Shown piece by piece: positions 12,046 to 25,000 of a stretch of 64,000 nucleotides of DNA (position 1 is its first letter; every line of letters begins with the position of its first letter). The stretch covers positions 10,173,001 through 10,237,000 of the forward strand of contig NC_089991.1 in the NCBI RefSeq assembly GCF_036417845.1, written 5' to 3'. The DNA is from Apteryx mantelli. Lineage: Eukaryota; Chordata; Aves; Apterygiformes; Apterygidae. The notes under the pieces were generated by a model. The model was not told where the DNA came from, searched no databases, and worked only from the letters and a program-made list of their open reading frames with translations. The translations under genes were made by a program, and so were the position numbers.

Positions 12046-15000
12046 TTCTCCCCATTTCCAACAATAAAAATAAAAAAAAGAAATGATGCAATTATAATTG
12101 CAGCTTATTTAAAAAAAACCAACAACCCAGACTTGATCATTATCTTGTTTCTTGCCTTGCTGTTTTATTATGGCTGTGTTCCAGGTGTCAAGCCTGGCAG
12201 AACTCAGAATGAGAAGGTTCCAGTGGTGTTGGGGGAGGAAGTGAGAGACAGAACTGTTTAAGGATGGTCTTAAAATAATTTTTTAATTTTAAGGATGCCT
12301 GTAGACATTTAAAACTTAAGGCTACATTTCTGAAGGGCTGGAGAGTGCGTGTTTGATTTTGACTGCAGAGATTAATCAGCTAAAGTAAATGTCAACAATA
12401 TGACTCAGGCCAGATAACTGCTGTGCCCTATGTCAGTCAATTACAAAGCATATTTTAATAACAGAAGACCTTTTTGCACTTTAGGGACAAAAAATGGTTA
12501 TGCATCAAGCAGTGTATTTCTCTGTATACCTTTTTAGAGCAATGTTAGTCATGGCAGTCTGTGATTATATGTTGACAGTCCAGCAGTTTGATTAGATGAG
12601 GCTGGGAATGCATCTACAGAATCAACAGCAAGCAGTCTGATCTAAGCTTTATTATGTCCTAATTTTCTGAAGTAATAATGTAGTTTCAGTCATTGCATTA
12701 ACTGGAAAATAATGGTTTTAACATTCTTGTTTTCTTACATTGCTGCACTAAAATGAACAATTCTGAAATGTAAAAGCTGCAGCTTAATACAGCTTTAATT
12801 GATCAAAATTGAGTGCAGACACTTGCTTTTCTCAGCATCTTGTATGGCACTGCAGCTGTTCGAGGCATCTTCTGATTGGTGTCTGTGCCAGAAGATCCTT
12901 GTGTTTGTACTGGTAATGTAATAAGAGAATCATTGCTTTGACTTTTCTTATTCAGACATCATCTACAAACACTGTTTAAAAAATTAAGGAGACTTTAAAA
13001 CATTGCTTCTCCAAGCTGGTAAGCCTAAAATTATCAATTAGAGGGGGTTGCTTAAAGAATGAAACCCAGTGTAGACCTCTGTGCAGATAACTGAACCAGA
13101 CAAGGGTAAGAAATGTAGCCTGAAGGGATTTGGGTCACCTCCCGGCACGTTCCTGGTGTTTAAGAAACAACTTTGTGCGGCTTTGCTGGTGTGTCTCAGC
13201 GAAGTTGTGTAAGGTTGTCTTGCTACAGTTGGTTTTCTGGATGATTTTGTAACTTGTTTCCTAACAGATATAAAAGAAACTTGATGTCTTCACTGCTTTC
13301 CTTCTAGCAGTTTAAAATAGCCAGTGTTTTCACTATCAATCTGAGATAGGCTGATAAGGCTAATATAAAAAGGCATCATCACCATGAAACAAATTCAAAC
13401 AAGCAAGATCCATGGTGTTAATTTTTTCTTCCTTTGTAACTGATGGATTATCCTATTTGTGCTGCTAATGCTTTCTGCACGTTCGCATAAAATGAAAAAT
13501 AAAATACATAACGTTGTCCCAAAAATGGCGTGTTCATGTTCGAAGGTGAAAAAAACCCTGTGCTTAAGCTATATCTTGATAACAAGGAAAAATGTTCCAT
13601 CTAGATTCAGTCATCTTAGGTGCCTTTTTCCATCCTCATGTGTTTTTAATTGCAGGTTACAGTCTAAAGAGCCCATTTCAACATACCTCGCATGTACTAT
13701 GACACTTGAAAAGCTGCAGTGAGTAGGCAGGGCTGTCAGCTATAAAGAACAGGCTTTGAAGTGTTTGTTTTAGTACTTGGAGATTTATGTCTTGAATTCC
13801 AGAGATTTTTTGGCAAATGAAAACGCGATTACCTTATCTTGGGATAGCGAGCTAATACTAGAACAAGAGTATTTTTCCACATTTCTGGGGAGAAGTGAAT
13901 GTTTCCAGTTGCACCGAGTTGCATATTTTTTCTGCACTGAAATAAGAGCAATTCTCATATTGGTTGTGGTTTCCAGTATTGTTTGCTTGCTTTGACAGCA
14001 TCTGTTCTCAGGAAGTGTGGCTTGCCTCACTGGTATAAATAAATATGTAACAGATGAAGTGCCGAGCCCCTCCAGCAAATAGGCTCTGCTAGCTCCATGC
14101 GGGGTCGGCTCGAGTGCGTCTGCCTGGCGTTCCAGGGACATGATGCAGCCAGACAGGAATGGCTGGACAGTATGAGCCAGATAATAGCACAGTCCTGGTT
14201 TTGCTGCTGGGGACGGAGTTGGTCCTGTGGTAACAAGGATGGAGCAGCAGGAGTCCTGGGAGCGGTGAAGGAAGGGTCACAGGGGCGAGGCAGAAAGAGA
14301 GGCTCACGGTCTGGATCCATAAGTGTTGTCTGTTGTCTCAGGGCAGGAGATTAAGGAGCCGCTAGAGAATGACTGCTGTGCTGTTCCAGGACCTTCTTCC
14401 GGAAGTGCAAAAGTGTTTGCCGTTAATGTGAATTTTATATTTGAGTTACATTGCTGTTACATGCGTTAGCCTGCTTGAAGGCAGAGCTGATGGATGACCA
14501 CTAACAGCAGAAAAATGCCCAGTCGCCTTGGGTTCTTTTCTTTTTCTCTGGTTGCCTGAGTCATCCTCCTTGCCATCCTTTTCTGAGAGAAATCACAAAT
14601 GTCCTTTCAGATTTTCAGACTAACTTACTATATCTGTCAACAGCAGTCAGTTTGAGGGTATTCACAGCAATTGGTACCCCCAAGTTCCCCAGGATAGAAA
14701 TAAATTTTTTAAATCATGGTGAATAAAAGGATTATGAAGGAATTCTTGTCCTTGACTCCACTCCATGACTGTCACTTTTCCTTCATGCCTATTTTTAATT
14801 CAGCGCAAAGCGAATTAGAATGGTTCAGTACAAAATATGATAACCATTGAATTGGAAGACCTTGCCCCCGGACTCTCAATTTTTTTTGACATGGAATTGG
14901 TGGGAAAAGAAGTTACGATGGCAAGGAAGAATACTTAAAAAGGAAACTGAAAAATGGAAAGGTGCTTAAGAGGTTTCGTCAGTAAGTAGTTTTAGGCCAC

Positions 15001-15259
15001 ACTCTGAAGAACAGCTTGAGTGTCCCAAAGGATTTTTACAGCTGTGCCAGTTTAATAACAGATAATACTTTTCTCAGTGAAGTCATGCCTCACTTAGTTC
15101 CTTGTACCACTGAGGTTGTTGTAACAGTAGTCTTAATGTTGCTTTTTGTAATTTAGTTAATTGACTGTAACGTACACCGAAATTCCCTATGTATGGAATG
15201 AATGAATACATTCTTGTCTGACCATACGTATCGTAATACTTTGTGGTTTTATTTTTTAG

Positions 15260-15351
15260 GGATTATGTTAGGAGTGAATTGGAATCGGGATATGAAGGGC
15301 CAATGTACTTGGAACCTCTCTCTATGAATCGTTTCATGACTGCTTTAGTAG
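15260..15351 (+). CDS. RNF145: RNF145 coding exon: luminal/cytosolic loop
   Basis: The exon lies between TTTTTTAG and GTAAGT and is 92 bases long. It enters in phase 2, completing an arginine codon, and leaves with one base of a glycine codon. It encodes the hydrophilic loop beginning RDYVRSELESGYEGPMYLEP. The loop joins two groups of membrane segments. The order of residues closely follows human RNF145, with a few substitutions such as SGYEG at the middle of the exon. Confidence 0.93.
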
Positions 15352-16274
15352 GTAAGTGAGTTAATATTTGTGATGTAGGTGAGAGCCCTGCCTCATTCTC
15401 TTCCTTGAATATTACACACATTTTACTTTCATGATTTCAAATTTCTCTGCCACTTTAGTAGTTGCGATCTTCTTAGGCAAGAGGTGTGGAAGGCTGTGTG
15501 TCTCCTGCCTGGCTCTTTATATGCCACAGATTTACCAATACTCCCTTGCTTATAGATTTGAAGTATTGTCTAGGTCTGTTTTGGGGGCTTTTTTTTTTTT
15601 TTTTTAATTTAGTGTTAGATTTAAATGTTTTCTGGGTTCATCTGGGTTTTCTAATTAATCCATTACATTGTTGTGAAGGTGCATTTTCTTGCAATTCTTG
15701 CTTGTCTATGCTGTGACCTTCCTAATTGTGTGTCTGAAATTAAATAGGTATTGTAAACCAGCACATTATCAAAAGCGAATGGTATTTATGTGCTTATAGA
15801 AGCACTTTAAATTCATGTTCAGGAGTTTGGGTGAAAACTTTACAAACCATTTAGCAGCTCTTTTAGAAGCTATTTTACCACAGTTGATGGCAGAACAGAT
15901 ATTTTTCTTAAGGGAGTTTTCTTGTTTTGTCTCTGGTATCTGTGCCCCCTCTACCCCCCCCCCCCAAAAAAAAATAAAAAATAAAAAATCCCTGGTCAAA
16001 GTGTGAGGAAGAAAGAGCAAAAGATCTGAGGGTCTCATGTAAGCAGTCACTTCAGTCACTTCAGCAGGACACTTTTACTGACCACATATAATTTCTTTCA
16101 AAAAGGTGTTCATATTGTTTAATTCTTCTGCACTTAACATTTCTAGACCTGCGCTTCCTAAATGTAGTGCTTGGCCTCCATGATGTTCTTGGACTCGCAG
16201 CCTGGTTCAGAATGACTGGACCATCCAGAATATTACCTAGGTAGAATCTAGAGATTCCAACAGTAGCAAGTGTT

Positions 16275-16420
16275 TGCAATGCTTTTGTCTTTGAAAGTGC
16301 TGTACAAGCATTTTTCTTTGACTGTGTAGATGAACACTATTATCCCCTTACAAAGAACTGATGGAAGTAAGATTGACTGAGGGGTGTCTTTTACCACAGA
16401 TGTGTGGGTCTTGTACATGG
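16275..16420 (-). repeat. MIR-like remnant, antisense
   Basis: The + strand shows 'aagtgctgtacaagcat', then 'actattatccccttacaaag', then a degraded 'actgaggg' segment. This is the order of the complement of the MIR 3' half. It is heavily diverged and the edges are uncertain. Confidence 0.45.
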
Positions 16421-16440
16421 GCGTACAGGCTTGCTCTCTC

Positions 16441-16441
16441 T

Positions 16442-16473
<32 letters not shown>
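16441..16473. repeat. Simple repeat: CT run into T29
   Basis: A run of CT dinucleotides passes directly into 29 consecutive T (16445-16473). It could be the tail of an antisense retroposed sequence or a simple slippage tract. The length is likely to vary between individuals and be prone to sequencing error. Confidence 0.9.
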
Positions 16474-16478
<5 letters not shown>

Positions 16479-19400
16479 GAGCACCAGGAATAGTTCTAAT
16501 TAAACAGTTAGGGAGTAACAAGTCAAACCTAAGTTTAAAGTGTGTGGTTAATGGCAGAGCTAACTTCTCTACATAAAAGTCCCGCAGAAATCCTGAAGAA
16601 TTGGACTTTTACGCTTTTTCCCTTATGCTCCCTTTCCAAATGAACTTTGACTGGAAAAGAATAAATTCAGTGTTAAGGTTGCTGAGCCATACCATATGTT
16701 CTGTTGAGAGGACACTGGAATACACACACCATGTGTATTTTGAAAGTAAGCCTAAGACAAACTCGGAAGAAAAATCTTCCTTAATTCCTTTCACTTAGAT
16801 CTATGGGTTTCATCAGACTATTGACAGATTTAGTCAGCTATGTACTCTTGGCAAAACTCAGCTTCTCTCTGTTTGCTTGCAGCTGCTAAGAGATTGAGAA
16901 TCTGCTGGGAGATTTAAATGGGTTTACTTTTTTACAGTAGGATAGATCTACCAGAATATATACTTCTTCTGTGTGCCTGGATTCTAACTTTCAAATGTGG
17001 GATTTTTTTTTTTGCTTTTAATCACTTCTTGTGGAAATAACATTGGTGTTTTCTGAGAAAAGGAAGTCTTTAGAGATCATTTTCTGTCTTCTGAGTTTCT
17101 AGATATATTAAATTTTACTCTAATTTGTCCTGCTCCATAGTGTTAGGATTGCTGAAGCTTAGTGCTCAGCAGTGCTCCTTCTTGGTGAGCCAGTGACAAA
17201 CTTGCACTGCATAGTTTTATTTCTTCCTGATAAAAGGTCCTCTGTGTCTTTCGTCATCGTTTCTTGTCAAGTGACACTGAAGTAGAGCTAAAGCCTCTAG
17301 TGTGTTTCAGTGAGAAAATGTCTGCAATTAATGCTTTGAATCTCTCTCAGGTGCAATACAAGGACCTGTGGTGCAGGTGTGAAGCAGAATCAGTTGGAGA
17401 GCTTTGCGAAGCAGCAGGCAGGCCTGGGTAGGAGGAGGTCAGGAGGCGTTGTGCCATTCTGTGGCACTTGAACAGAAACTAAACCAGGACTCAACTCCCA
17501 TCTGTATTCCATGACACATCCCGTAGGTTTTAAAGTGGATTAAAAATAAGTGAGAAAATAGCAATGTTGTTTTTATCCAGAACAGTTTTGGATTGTACTG
17601 GCTGCTAAAATGTAATTGTGATTGTTTATAGTAATTGTTTTTCAGAATTAAGCAAGTAGGTGTTTGACTATACTAGAAGCGAGTGTGCACTAACATATTT
17701 AATGTCTTCATTATTAATTTCCCCTCTTCTTTTAACACCTGCTTGAAAATGTAATTTTTGATCTTGAGAGCAAGTGGTCTTATTTGGGGAAGTCTTGTCA
17801 AAGCGGGCTTTGTCAGTGTTCAGTTTAAAATACTTTTTCAAATTTGTTACATGCCGTGGTATTTATCCAGTGCAGTCTGCCAAGTTTCAGGAGTGGGCTG
17901 CACTGAACTGTGGCATTTTCGCAGCAAGATGAACATGCAGGTGCTTTGCTCCACCTTCTCCTTACATATTTTGTTGAAGTCTTGTGCACCGTTGATAAAT
18001 GCGCTAAGGAAGGTATATGAAGGTATATGAAGGAATAATCATGCTACTGATACAGCTGTGTTTCCTGAAAGTTCTGGTCAGAGTTGAGGGGAAGCTGTAC
18101 AGTACCCCAGTTGGTTCACAAATTTAATCTGTCATTGTTAATGCTTTTATTCAATAGTGCTTTTGTGAACAGCCTCTCATAGTCATTCCTTCCTCTGGAT
18201 CTCATTCAGTCCGATGACTGTTGACAGGGGTTGCTAATAAGCTCCTGAGTGCTCCAGGTGGAATAAATACATGTCTTTGAGGACTGCTTCTTGGACAAAT
18301 GTGCCACTGTGAACACATCAACTGTAAAAGTTCCAAAGCTATATGGTTTTGGAAGCTATGCTATCTTGAAGACTCACTTTTCCTTAGTGCTTCATAATGG
18401 GATTGTATGTTAACTTTTAAGCCATCCCGTTTTTCACATAGCAGTTAACGTGGTAGCCAGGAAATTTGTTAACATCAGCTTTTTAAAAGTGAGAATGAAA
18501 CAAAGACGGCTCCGTACTAAGAGTGATTTGAACGGAGGTTTTACCACTTAGGCTTACTTGTCACACATTTTCCATTAGCTTACTGGCTGGGAGGCTTTGG
18601 CTGCCTGTCAGCGATGTTTAATGTATTTGTGGAGGTTTTGGGAAGGGAAAGAATGTCAGAAACTTCAGGCAACAGATTTCTTTCTTATTCCCTCATTCCC
18701 TAGTAGACAGCCCTTGTGTTCTGCAGAAGATTTCCAGCTGTAGGATTCATTAACTGTCTGGCAGTTTTCAGTCCATGGCATTTAAGTTTGACACAAATAG
18801 TCAACTGGATTTGCTAATCTTAGAAGTTAGAGCACTAAAATCTCTCTATTGATATTAAGTACAGATTCATTTCTTTTGGACTGATACTGCTATCTTGTTT
18901 GTGGCGTCTCACAGTGTACGACCGCACATGGAGATAAACTATGATCTATGGCAGAAAGAGATTTTTCTATCCTGAAATAAAGTGCCGCTACCCTAGTTTA
19001 AAATGGGAAGTACCAGTCACTAAAAGTTCCTGTAGAGTGATCTTTTCAGGCCCTTCCTGAAGGGATTGAGAGTGACAAGATGCAGACTTCAGAAAGGAGA
19101 CTAGAGCCTCAAGAGAAAGTGCTCCATGTGTTTCATTTGATGTGTCCAGCTCTCCTTCCCATGACAAGTAACTTTCAATCAGTGTTGAGGCTGAAAAGGT
19201 GAGAGGGAGAGAGTTTAACAGAGATGACTGGAATACTCAGCACATCACTTCTTAGAGGAAAGCAGTCATTGGTGTTTCATGAGATGAGACTGGAATCTGA
19301 GGTCCTATTTCATGGTCAAAGCATTCCAAAGTCCACCTCTAAGAGTGCTGGATAGTTGAACTTGATGTCGTGGCCATATTTTATTTCAGATTATGACATT

Positions 19401-21147
19401 CTTATTAAATCCCAGAGAGCGTATCGGATGCTGGTACTTGTATCCCTTTGTATGTGAAGCTGGGTTGCCTTAGTTACCATGAGTCACAGAAATCATAGCA
19501 AGCTGACTGTGCCTGGCCCCTGAATATTATGGCACAGCAGTGTGCTGCTGCTATCTCAACTGGGTTTGTAGCAACATATTTTAATTTTTTGCTGTCAAGT
19601 GTGTATTTGGGCAGAGGACAACAAAGCAGAGAAAGGATGATTCAGAGCTGGAGTCTGTTGTACTTTTTAAGAAGATAAACAGAGTAACTTTCTCTGTGGT
19701 GAGACTTATGAGACCCAGTGTGCTGTGTCAAAGCTGGTAAAGTGTCTTGCTGAAAGCACCAATACTTGTTCTGAAAATGCATCTGGTAATTTGAATATAC
19801 ATCTAGCAAATTGAGAGAAGGACTTAACGTTCCGCTTGAGAGAGGTCAGCGTAAAGGGGGAAGAACTGTGTGTGTTTAAGGAGTAGTGTTTAGAAATTTC
19901 TGTTTTCAAAATAACTGAAACTGAGATAAAGCAGTCCTGTTCTGGGTAGGGAAGCTAGGTAAGATGAAAGACAAACGCTAGTATATTATCATTTCTCCTC
20001 TTCCAGCTTCCCTTCATAATCCATCTAATTGCAGGAGGTCTTACAGTGTCAGACAGTTTACATGAATGCATGGAGCTAGCTCAGGCCTAGAGACATTATT
20101 GCCCTGATATTATTAGACTGTGCTTGGCTGGGGCTAACTCCTGGTTGCAAGAAAAGTTGAGAAATTCAAGGATTAGTGGAGATGGCTCCAAAACAGCACG
20201 TAAACGCTTGGATTTGGTACTGTGTATTGTGGCTTCCATACCTAAGCAAATATATGTGATGAACAAGGTTTCGCTCTTGTAGGAATACGTAATAAGCTTT
20301 TTCCTTACTGTAAAATTATGGGTGAGAATTATTCTTATCCAAGCAATATGTATTTCACCCTGTTCTGCTTCCTCTGAGTTAAAAGGTACAACTTCCAGTG
20401 ACTCTTAATACGAGCAGTTAGACTGGTGTGGTCTGCCCTAGAAATAACACCCTCCAAATCTCTGTGCGTGTGTGGGAGAGATACGCTTGCGCTTGTGCCC
20501 CCACCAACAGTTAAAAGAGAATGTAGTTGTTAACTATCTGTCACTTGCAAGCTTCAGAGATAATTTTGAGCAGCCGCCCTAGGGCGTTACGAAATTATTG
20601 AAGTCTCAGCTGCTGACCTGGCTGCTCTCCTGTTCTTGGCCGGTAATTCCTCTTGACAGTATAAATATTGTTAGTCTAAAAGCCATTTGGGACCTCTGAT
20701 TACTTTTTTTGCCTAGATCAGGCAGGATAAAATAGTAGTATAGCTGAGCTTCAGAAAAGCTATTGTTGTGTATACGGATACTGGTGGGGTGTTTCTATTG
20801 AGCTGGGGACATTAAGGACAAAGAGGAGAGGCATGACTTGGTTAGTCATCCTCTGCATGATTTGTCCCTGGGACTCTGTGTTAATCTGAATATGATTCTT
20901 CATGTGTTTTGGACCAACATCTCACTAATCTATAAAGTGAAAGCATATCTTCTGCATATTTTGAAAATGATAACTTTTGTGACCTGGCAAAAGATGCAGA
21001 GGAGCCTGGTTTCATAACACACATGGCCTAGTTAGAGCTGTCATAATATGCTGGATGATAACTGTGTTACGGAGAGATAATGTATTGAAATATGTTTTTT
21101 TTGAAGGGATAATCAGCTTGATATAAAATACTGTGTTGCATTTCCAG

Positions 21148-21383
21148 GTCAGCTGGTGGTATGTACACTGTGCTCCTGCGTCATGAAAACAAAACAGATC
21201 TGGCTTTTCTCTGCTCACATGCTCCCTCTACTGGCACGCCTCTGCCTGGTCCCTTTGGAAACCATTGTAGTCATCAACAAATTTGCCATGATTTTCACTG
21301 GGTTAGAAGTTCTCTACTTTCTGGCATCTAATCTTCTGGTGCCCTATAATTTGGCGAAATCTGCATACAGAGAGCTTGTCCAG
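21148..21383 (+). CDS. RNF145: RNF145 coding exon: three transmembrane segments
   Basis: The exon follows TTTCCAG and ends before GTAAGA; 236 bases. Its first two bases complete a glycine codon and it ends in phase 0. It encodes about 79 residues from GQLVVCTLCS to YRELVQ. Three hydrophobic stretches are visible: around LVVCTLCSCVM, around HMLPLLARLCLVPL, and around FAMIFTGLEVLYFLASNLLV. It belongs to the TRC8-type N-terminal membrane domain. Reading through the donor gives a stop after seven codons, which supports the splice call. Confidence 0.95.
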
Positions 21384-22329
21384 GTAAGACTTGTACGGAC
21401 AACATAAAGAGTTTTATTGTTTTTGGCCTGAACTTTTGTGCAGGAATGAAACAACAATGTAGTTTGGTTGTCTTCTGTGCATCTGTTGGTGTGTTAACTC
21501 AGGCTTTCTTAGCAAACAAAATGTGTGTTCCTGTCCACAGTATCTTCTTTCTTTAATTATTGAAACTTGCAATTTGTACAAGTGAGCACTTACAGCGTTA
21601 GCCTGAGTTATGCTCTTGGCTGGCTAAGTATGCCCACTTTGCTTGGACTTTGCTTAGTCTTTCCAAATCCAAACTAAAAGACAGGATTGTGGCAGAATGG
21701 AGTTTTATATTTACAGCCTCATTAAATAATCAAGGTACTCCCTATGCAGTAACTGCAGTAGCTGTTCTTTTTTTAAAAGAACGCCTTCTGTATGACAGGC
21801 ATTTGTAATTATAATAGTCTTAAGCTGGGAAAAGCACTAAAGCTGAACAGCGGCTGGCTGTAACTTAGAGTGTGATTCTAAAGCTCTGTAGTATTTTCTT
21901 TGGAACAGTAGCGTTTGCTGAGACGTCTAAAAAAAGAGTTACCAGATACATAAGACTGATCTGAAATGCATCCATTCTGTTAACACTTTGGCATCTAATA
22001 TCTAATGCATATTTGGTTGAAAAGATGCTGTGTTAATGGTACATAAACATCATGCCTTCATATATCTCAAAATAAAAAATTGATGCTTGCTTGCTTTTGA
22101 CTGACCCGCAGTTCTGCTCCTACTACTTCTGGATTTTTTTTCAAACCACGTCCCTGGTTTTCTGCCTGCTGCTCTTCACTCCAGAAGTCATCTGAAAACT
22201 GACTTGCTAAGCTCTCTCAAAGCCCTCTTTAAAGCTGTCTTTGCTGTCATATCTGTCATATCCAAACAAAAACTTGGCATCAGCAGGTGTCTGGTGTGCC
22301 AAGGTCTCAGCCTGTCATTTTGATCATTA

Positions 22330-22520
22330 CTGTCTTGTTATTTATTTCGTATGTAATTGGTCTTTGGAGCAGGATTATCCTTCTGCCCTTGTACAGTGCC
22401 TAGCATGGTCTGATCTTGTCCGTAGCTAGCTTGTAGATCTGCTGATAAAACAAATTTAGGAGCTAACAGGCAAAGCTCCAATATCCTCATTTTCCAGTGA
22501 GGATAAGAAAGCTGGCCTTA
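22330..22520 (+). repeat. Ancient amniote retroposon remnant (MIR/L2-tail type)
   Basis: It contains 'cttgtacagtgcctagca' followed about 90 bases later by 'atcctcattttccagtgagg'. Both phrases are familiar from old MIR/L2-type retroposon tails in amniote genomes. The two parts may be one broken element or two. Family and edges are uncertain. Confidence 0.4.
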
Positions 22521-22790
22521 CTGTTTACTTAAGGGGAGGGGAAGGGAAGGAAAAAAAGTGAGCAGTAACATGGTAAAACAGAGAATTGTACAGCTTGAAG
22601 ACTTGCAAGAGATTGAAACCAACACTTCAATTTCCCACACATGCAGAAGTCAGATTCCTGAAGTGAAATTCAAATCTAGTGTGGATTTGAGTCAGGTATC
22701 TATTTTTCTAGGAGCTTAGTGTTTAAAACACTTCAACATCTTATCAAGGTTTTAATTGCATATGTGTTCCTGAGGGAAGAAAACAGTGGG

Positions 22791-22823
22791 TTTTTTTTGT
22801 TTTTTTTGTTTTTTTTTTTTTTT
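22791..22823. repeat. T-rich simple repeat
   Basis: Runs of T are interrupted only by two single G bases. It is low complexity and likely polymorphic. Confidence 0.9.
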
Positions 22824-24824
22824 GCTTGGAGGAGGAGGGATGAGATGGTTAGAATTGTATTCTAAATACAGCTGTTAAGAAAGTCTCCATCTTTAGGATT
22901 GTTTGTCTCTGATCTTTTTTTCTGGTATTTCAAAACTTTGTTTGCCAGGTTGTATTATGCTGTTGGAAGTATGAGACAGAAATTTTCCTTGTGCGCGGCC
23001 TTTGGTCATCAGTCCTATTCTTTCCCCTGACCTTTTGTGCAGATCAAGGGCATAAGGTTCTTCCCTTTGAATATGGAAAAAATGGCAGAATGTTTACAAG
23101 GTGCCACTGGACTTAAAATAGACTTGTATGGTGCTCTTCTCAATGAATGTTAGAGTGAGTGGGTTGGAATGCAGTTGTGCATGTTGAGTGGTTTTCATAT
23201 TATAATTGCAATGCAAGAAAACAGGATTTTTGCTTTTTAAGAGCTAGCTGTTCTTTGCCCATGATTCTGAAACAGAGCAGAAAAAACTGTTGGCTCATAG
23301 TGTGTTTGTGTAACTGGCTACTACTTCACTACAGGTGAAATGATAAATATGCTTATTCCAGAGGAGGATATTGCCCTGTTTCTTGAATATTCTCTTGTTT
23401 GTATTTCCTTTATTATAACTGTGTGGTTGTTAATTTTTAGTGATGCTGTCGTCCTGGTGGTTGTGAGCTTACTACTGTTTTAGGTTGGAATTGATGGTGT
23501 TCTGCTATCACTGGCAGAACTTAGTGGATATTGGGGTGCTAACCACCGGGGTGTTCCTGAGTACAGCACCTTAGGGAAGACAGCCCCAACAGGTAGACCA
23601 AGGCAGCTTTTTGTGTGTGGGTGTGTTTCAGACTGTGGCTAATGGTGTAATTTAAGAGCAGGTCCAGAAGCTTGGCTGCCTGTTTGCTGCAGCAAATACC
23701 AGAAATTCCTTGTGGTTATGAGTCTACATTATGGGCATGACCCTTTTCAGACATGGTACAGCTGTGTGCCGGGAGCTGCATGGGGTTGATCCCAGGCCAA
23801 GGGAGTCTTCTCAGGGCAGAAGCAGTTCCTTGACCGGTCTGTGCTCAAAGCTGAAAGTGGAAGCTTGACTCTGCATTGCTGCCAGTAGTGTATTGCTTGT
23901 CAGTCAGCCTTGGTAGATACTGCAGCAGGTCCCCTGAACGTATGTAACATCCCTCGTGCTTGTCATGAAAGACTAAGTAGGCAGCTTTTTTAAATATTTT
24001 GTTGAAGTACAAACTTTCTCATGCATTTGCTAGCCATTGTAGATTTGGGGGAAGTAGAAAATGAGGAAATAGTAGCTGTGAATGATTTCCTTTTGACCTT
24101 TTGTATTAAGTCCAGCTATATGAAGTTCTAGCTTCCTGAAAATCACTGCATTTTAACTTAGTATTAGCAATGCAAAAGGAGTTTGAGCTTCAGAGTCTTC
24201 TGAAATAACTTTGTAACCATAAACTTCAAAAAAACATGGTTAATTAAGAACAGCTGAAAGTTTGATATGTGTTCATTTTGATACTTAAATATAAAACATC
24301 TGCAGTATTTAGTGTTTCCTTTAAACTGTTTGGCAAAACAGGTTTATTGTGCTGGAGTGATGTGGCTCATTTCAGTATCTCAGTATGTGCAGTGGGCTGG
24401 CAGTAGCTGCAGAGAAAACAGCACTGCTGGGACTTAAGCTAGGCGAAAGGTCTGAGTGGGCTGTGTGCGAGCTGGAGGCATGCTTCCTCTCTCCTCCTGT
24501 CACTGCGTGACAGTGCTGCAGTCAGCAACTCTGAGCCCGTTGTTCTCAGGAAGGGTCATTCAACTGTTCAGATAGTTTGCTGCACAGTTGGGCACTTTGT
24601 CTACTTTGAGTGAGATAGTGGATCAGCAGGTAATATTTCACTTCCAAGTCTGGGCTGTCTGTGGTCAAACTGCATAGTTTGAACCTCTTTTTTTTTTTTT
24701 CCTTTGGGATGGCTATTGCTATGTGAATTATCCTCAGCTTCACTGTGGCCATGCTGTTGAATATCCTTTCTCTTCCATATGTGCTGTGAACCAATAACAA
24801 ACAATTTTTCTCTGTCTTGCCCAG

Positions 24825-25000
24825 GTGGTGGAGGTATATGGTCTCCTGGCTTTGGGAATGTCTCTGTGGAACCAGCTGGTGGTCCCAGTTCTCTTCATGG
24901 TGTTTTGGCTTGTCTTATTTGCTCTTCAGATCTACTCCTATTTCAGTACACGGGACCAGCCTGCCTCAAGAGAGAGGCTCCTCTTCCTCTTCTTGACAAG
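24825..25000 (+). CDS. RNF145: RNF145 coding exon: transmembrane segment exon
   Basis: The exon lies between TTGCCCAG and GTAATT; 176 bases. It enters in phase 0 and leaves two bases of a serine codon. It encodes VVEVYGLLALGMSLWNQLVV and then a long hydrophobic stretch (PVLFMVFWLVLFALQIY), followed by the charged loop STRDQPASRERL and the start of another hydrophobic segment. The residues match human RNF145 almost throughout. Confidence 0.95.

Larger units (their letters stand above)
9168..15259 (+). other. RNF145: RNF145 intron with MIR-like and CR1 insertions
   Basis: A GT-AG intron of about 6.1 kb lies between the YLYF exon and the following loop exon. It contains a MIR-like SINE remnant near 11.27-11.48 kb, an antisense CR1 tail at about 11.65-12.04 kb, a C-rich run near 9280-9296, and a T-run near 10200-10215. 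No further exon was recognised. Confidence 0.85.
15352..21147 (+). other. RNF145: RNF145 intron with MIR-like remnant and long T-tract
   Basis: A GT-AG intron of about 5.8 kb. It holds a C12-like run near 15953-15964, a probable antisense MIR remnant near 16.28-16.42 kb, a CT run leading into T29 at 16445-16473, and a short tandem of an 11-mer at about 18011-18034 (unit AAGGTATATG with one extra base). No exon was recognised. Confidence 0.85.
21384..24824 (+). other. RNF145: RNF145 intron with old retroposon remnant
   Basis: A GT-AG intron of about 3.4 kb. It contains an ancient repeat fragment near 22.33-22.52 kb and a long T-rich tract at 22791-22823. A further T-run lies near 24688. No exon was recognised. 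Confidence 0.85.
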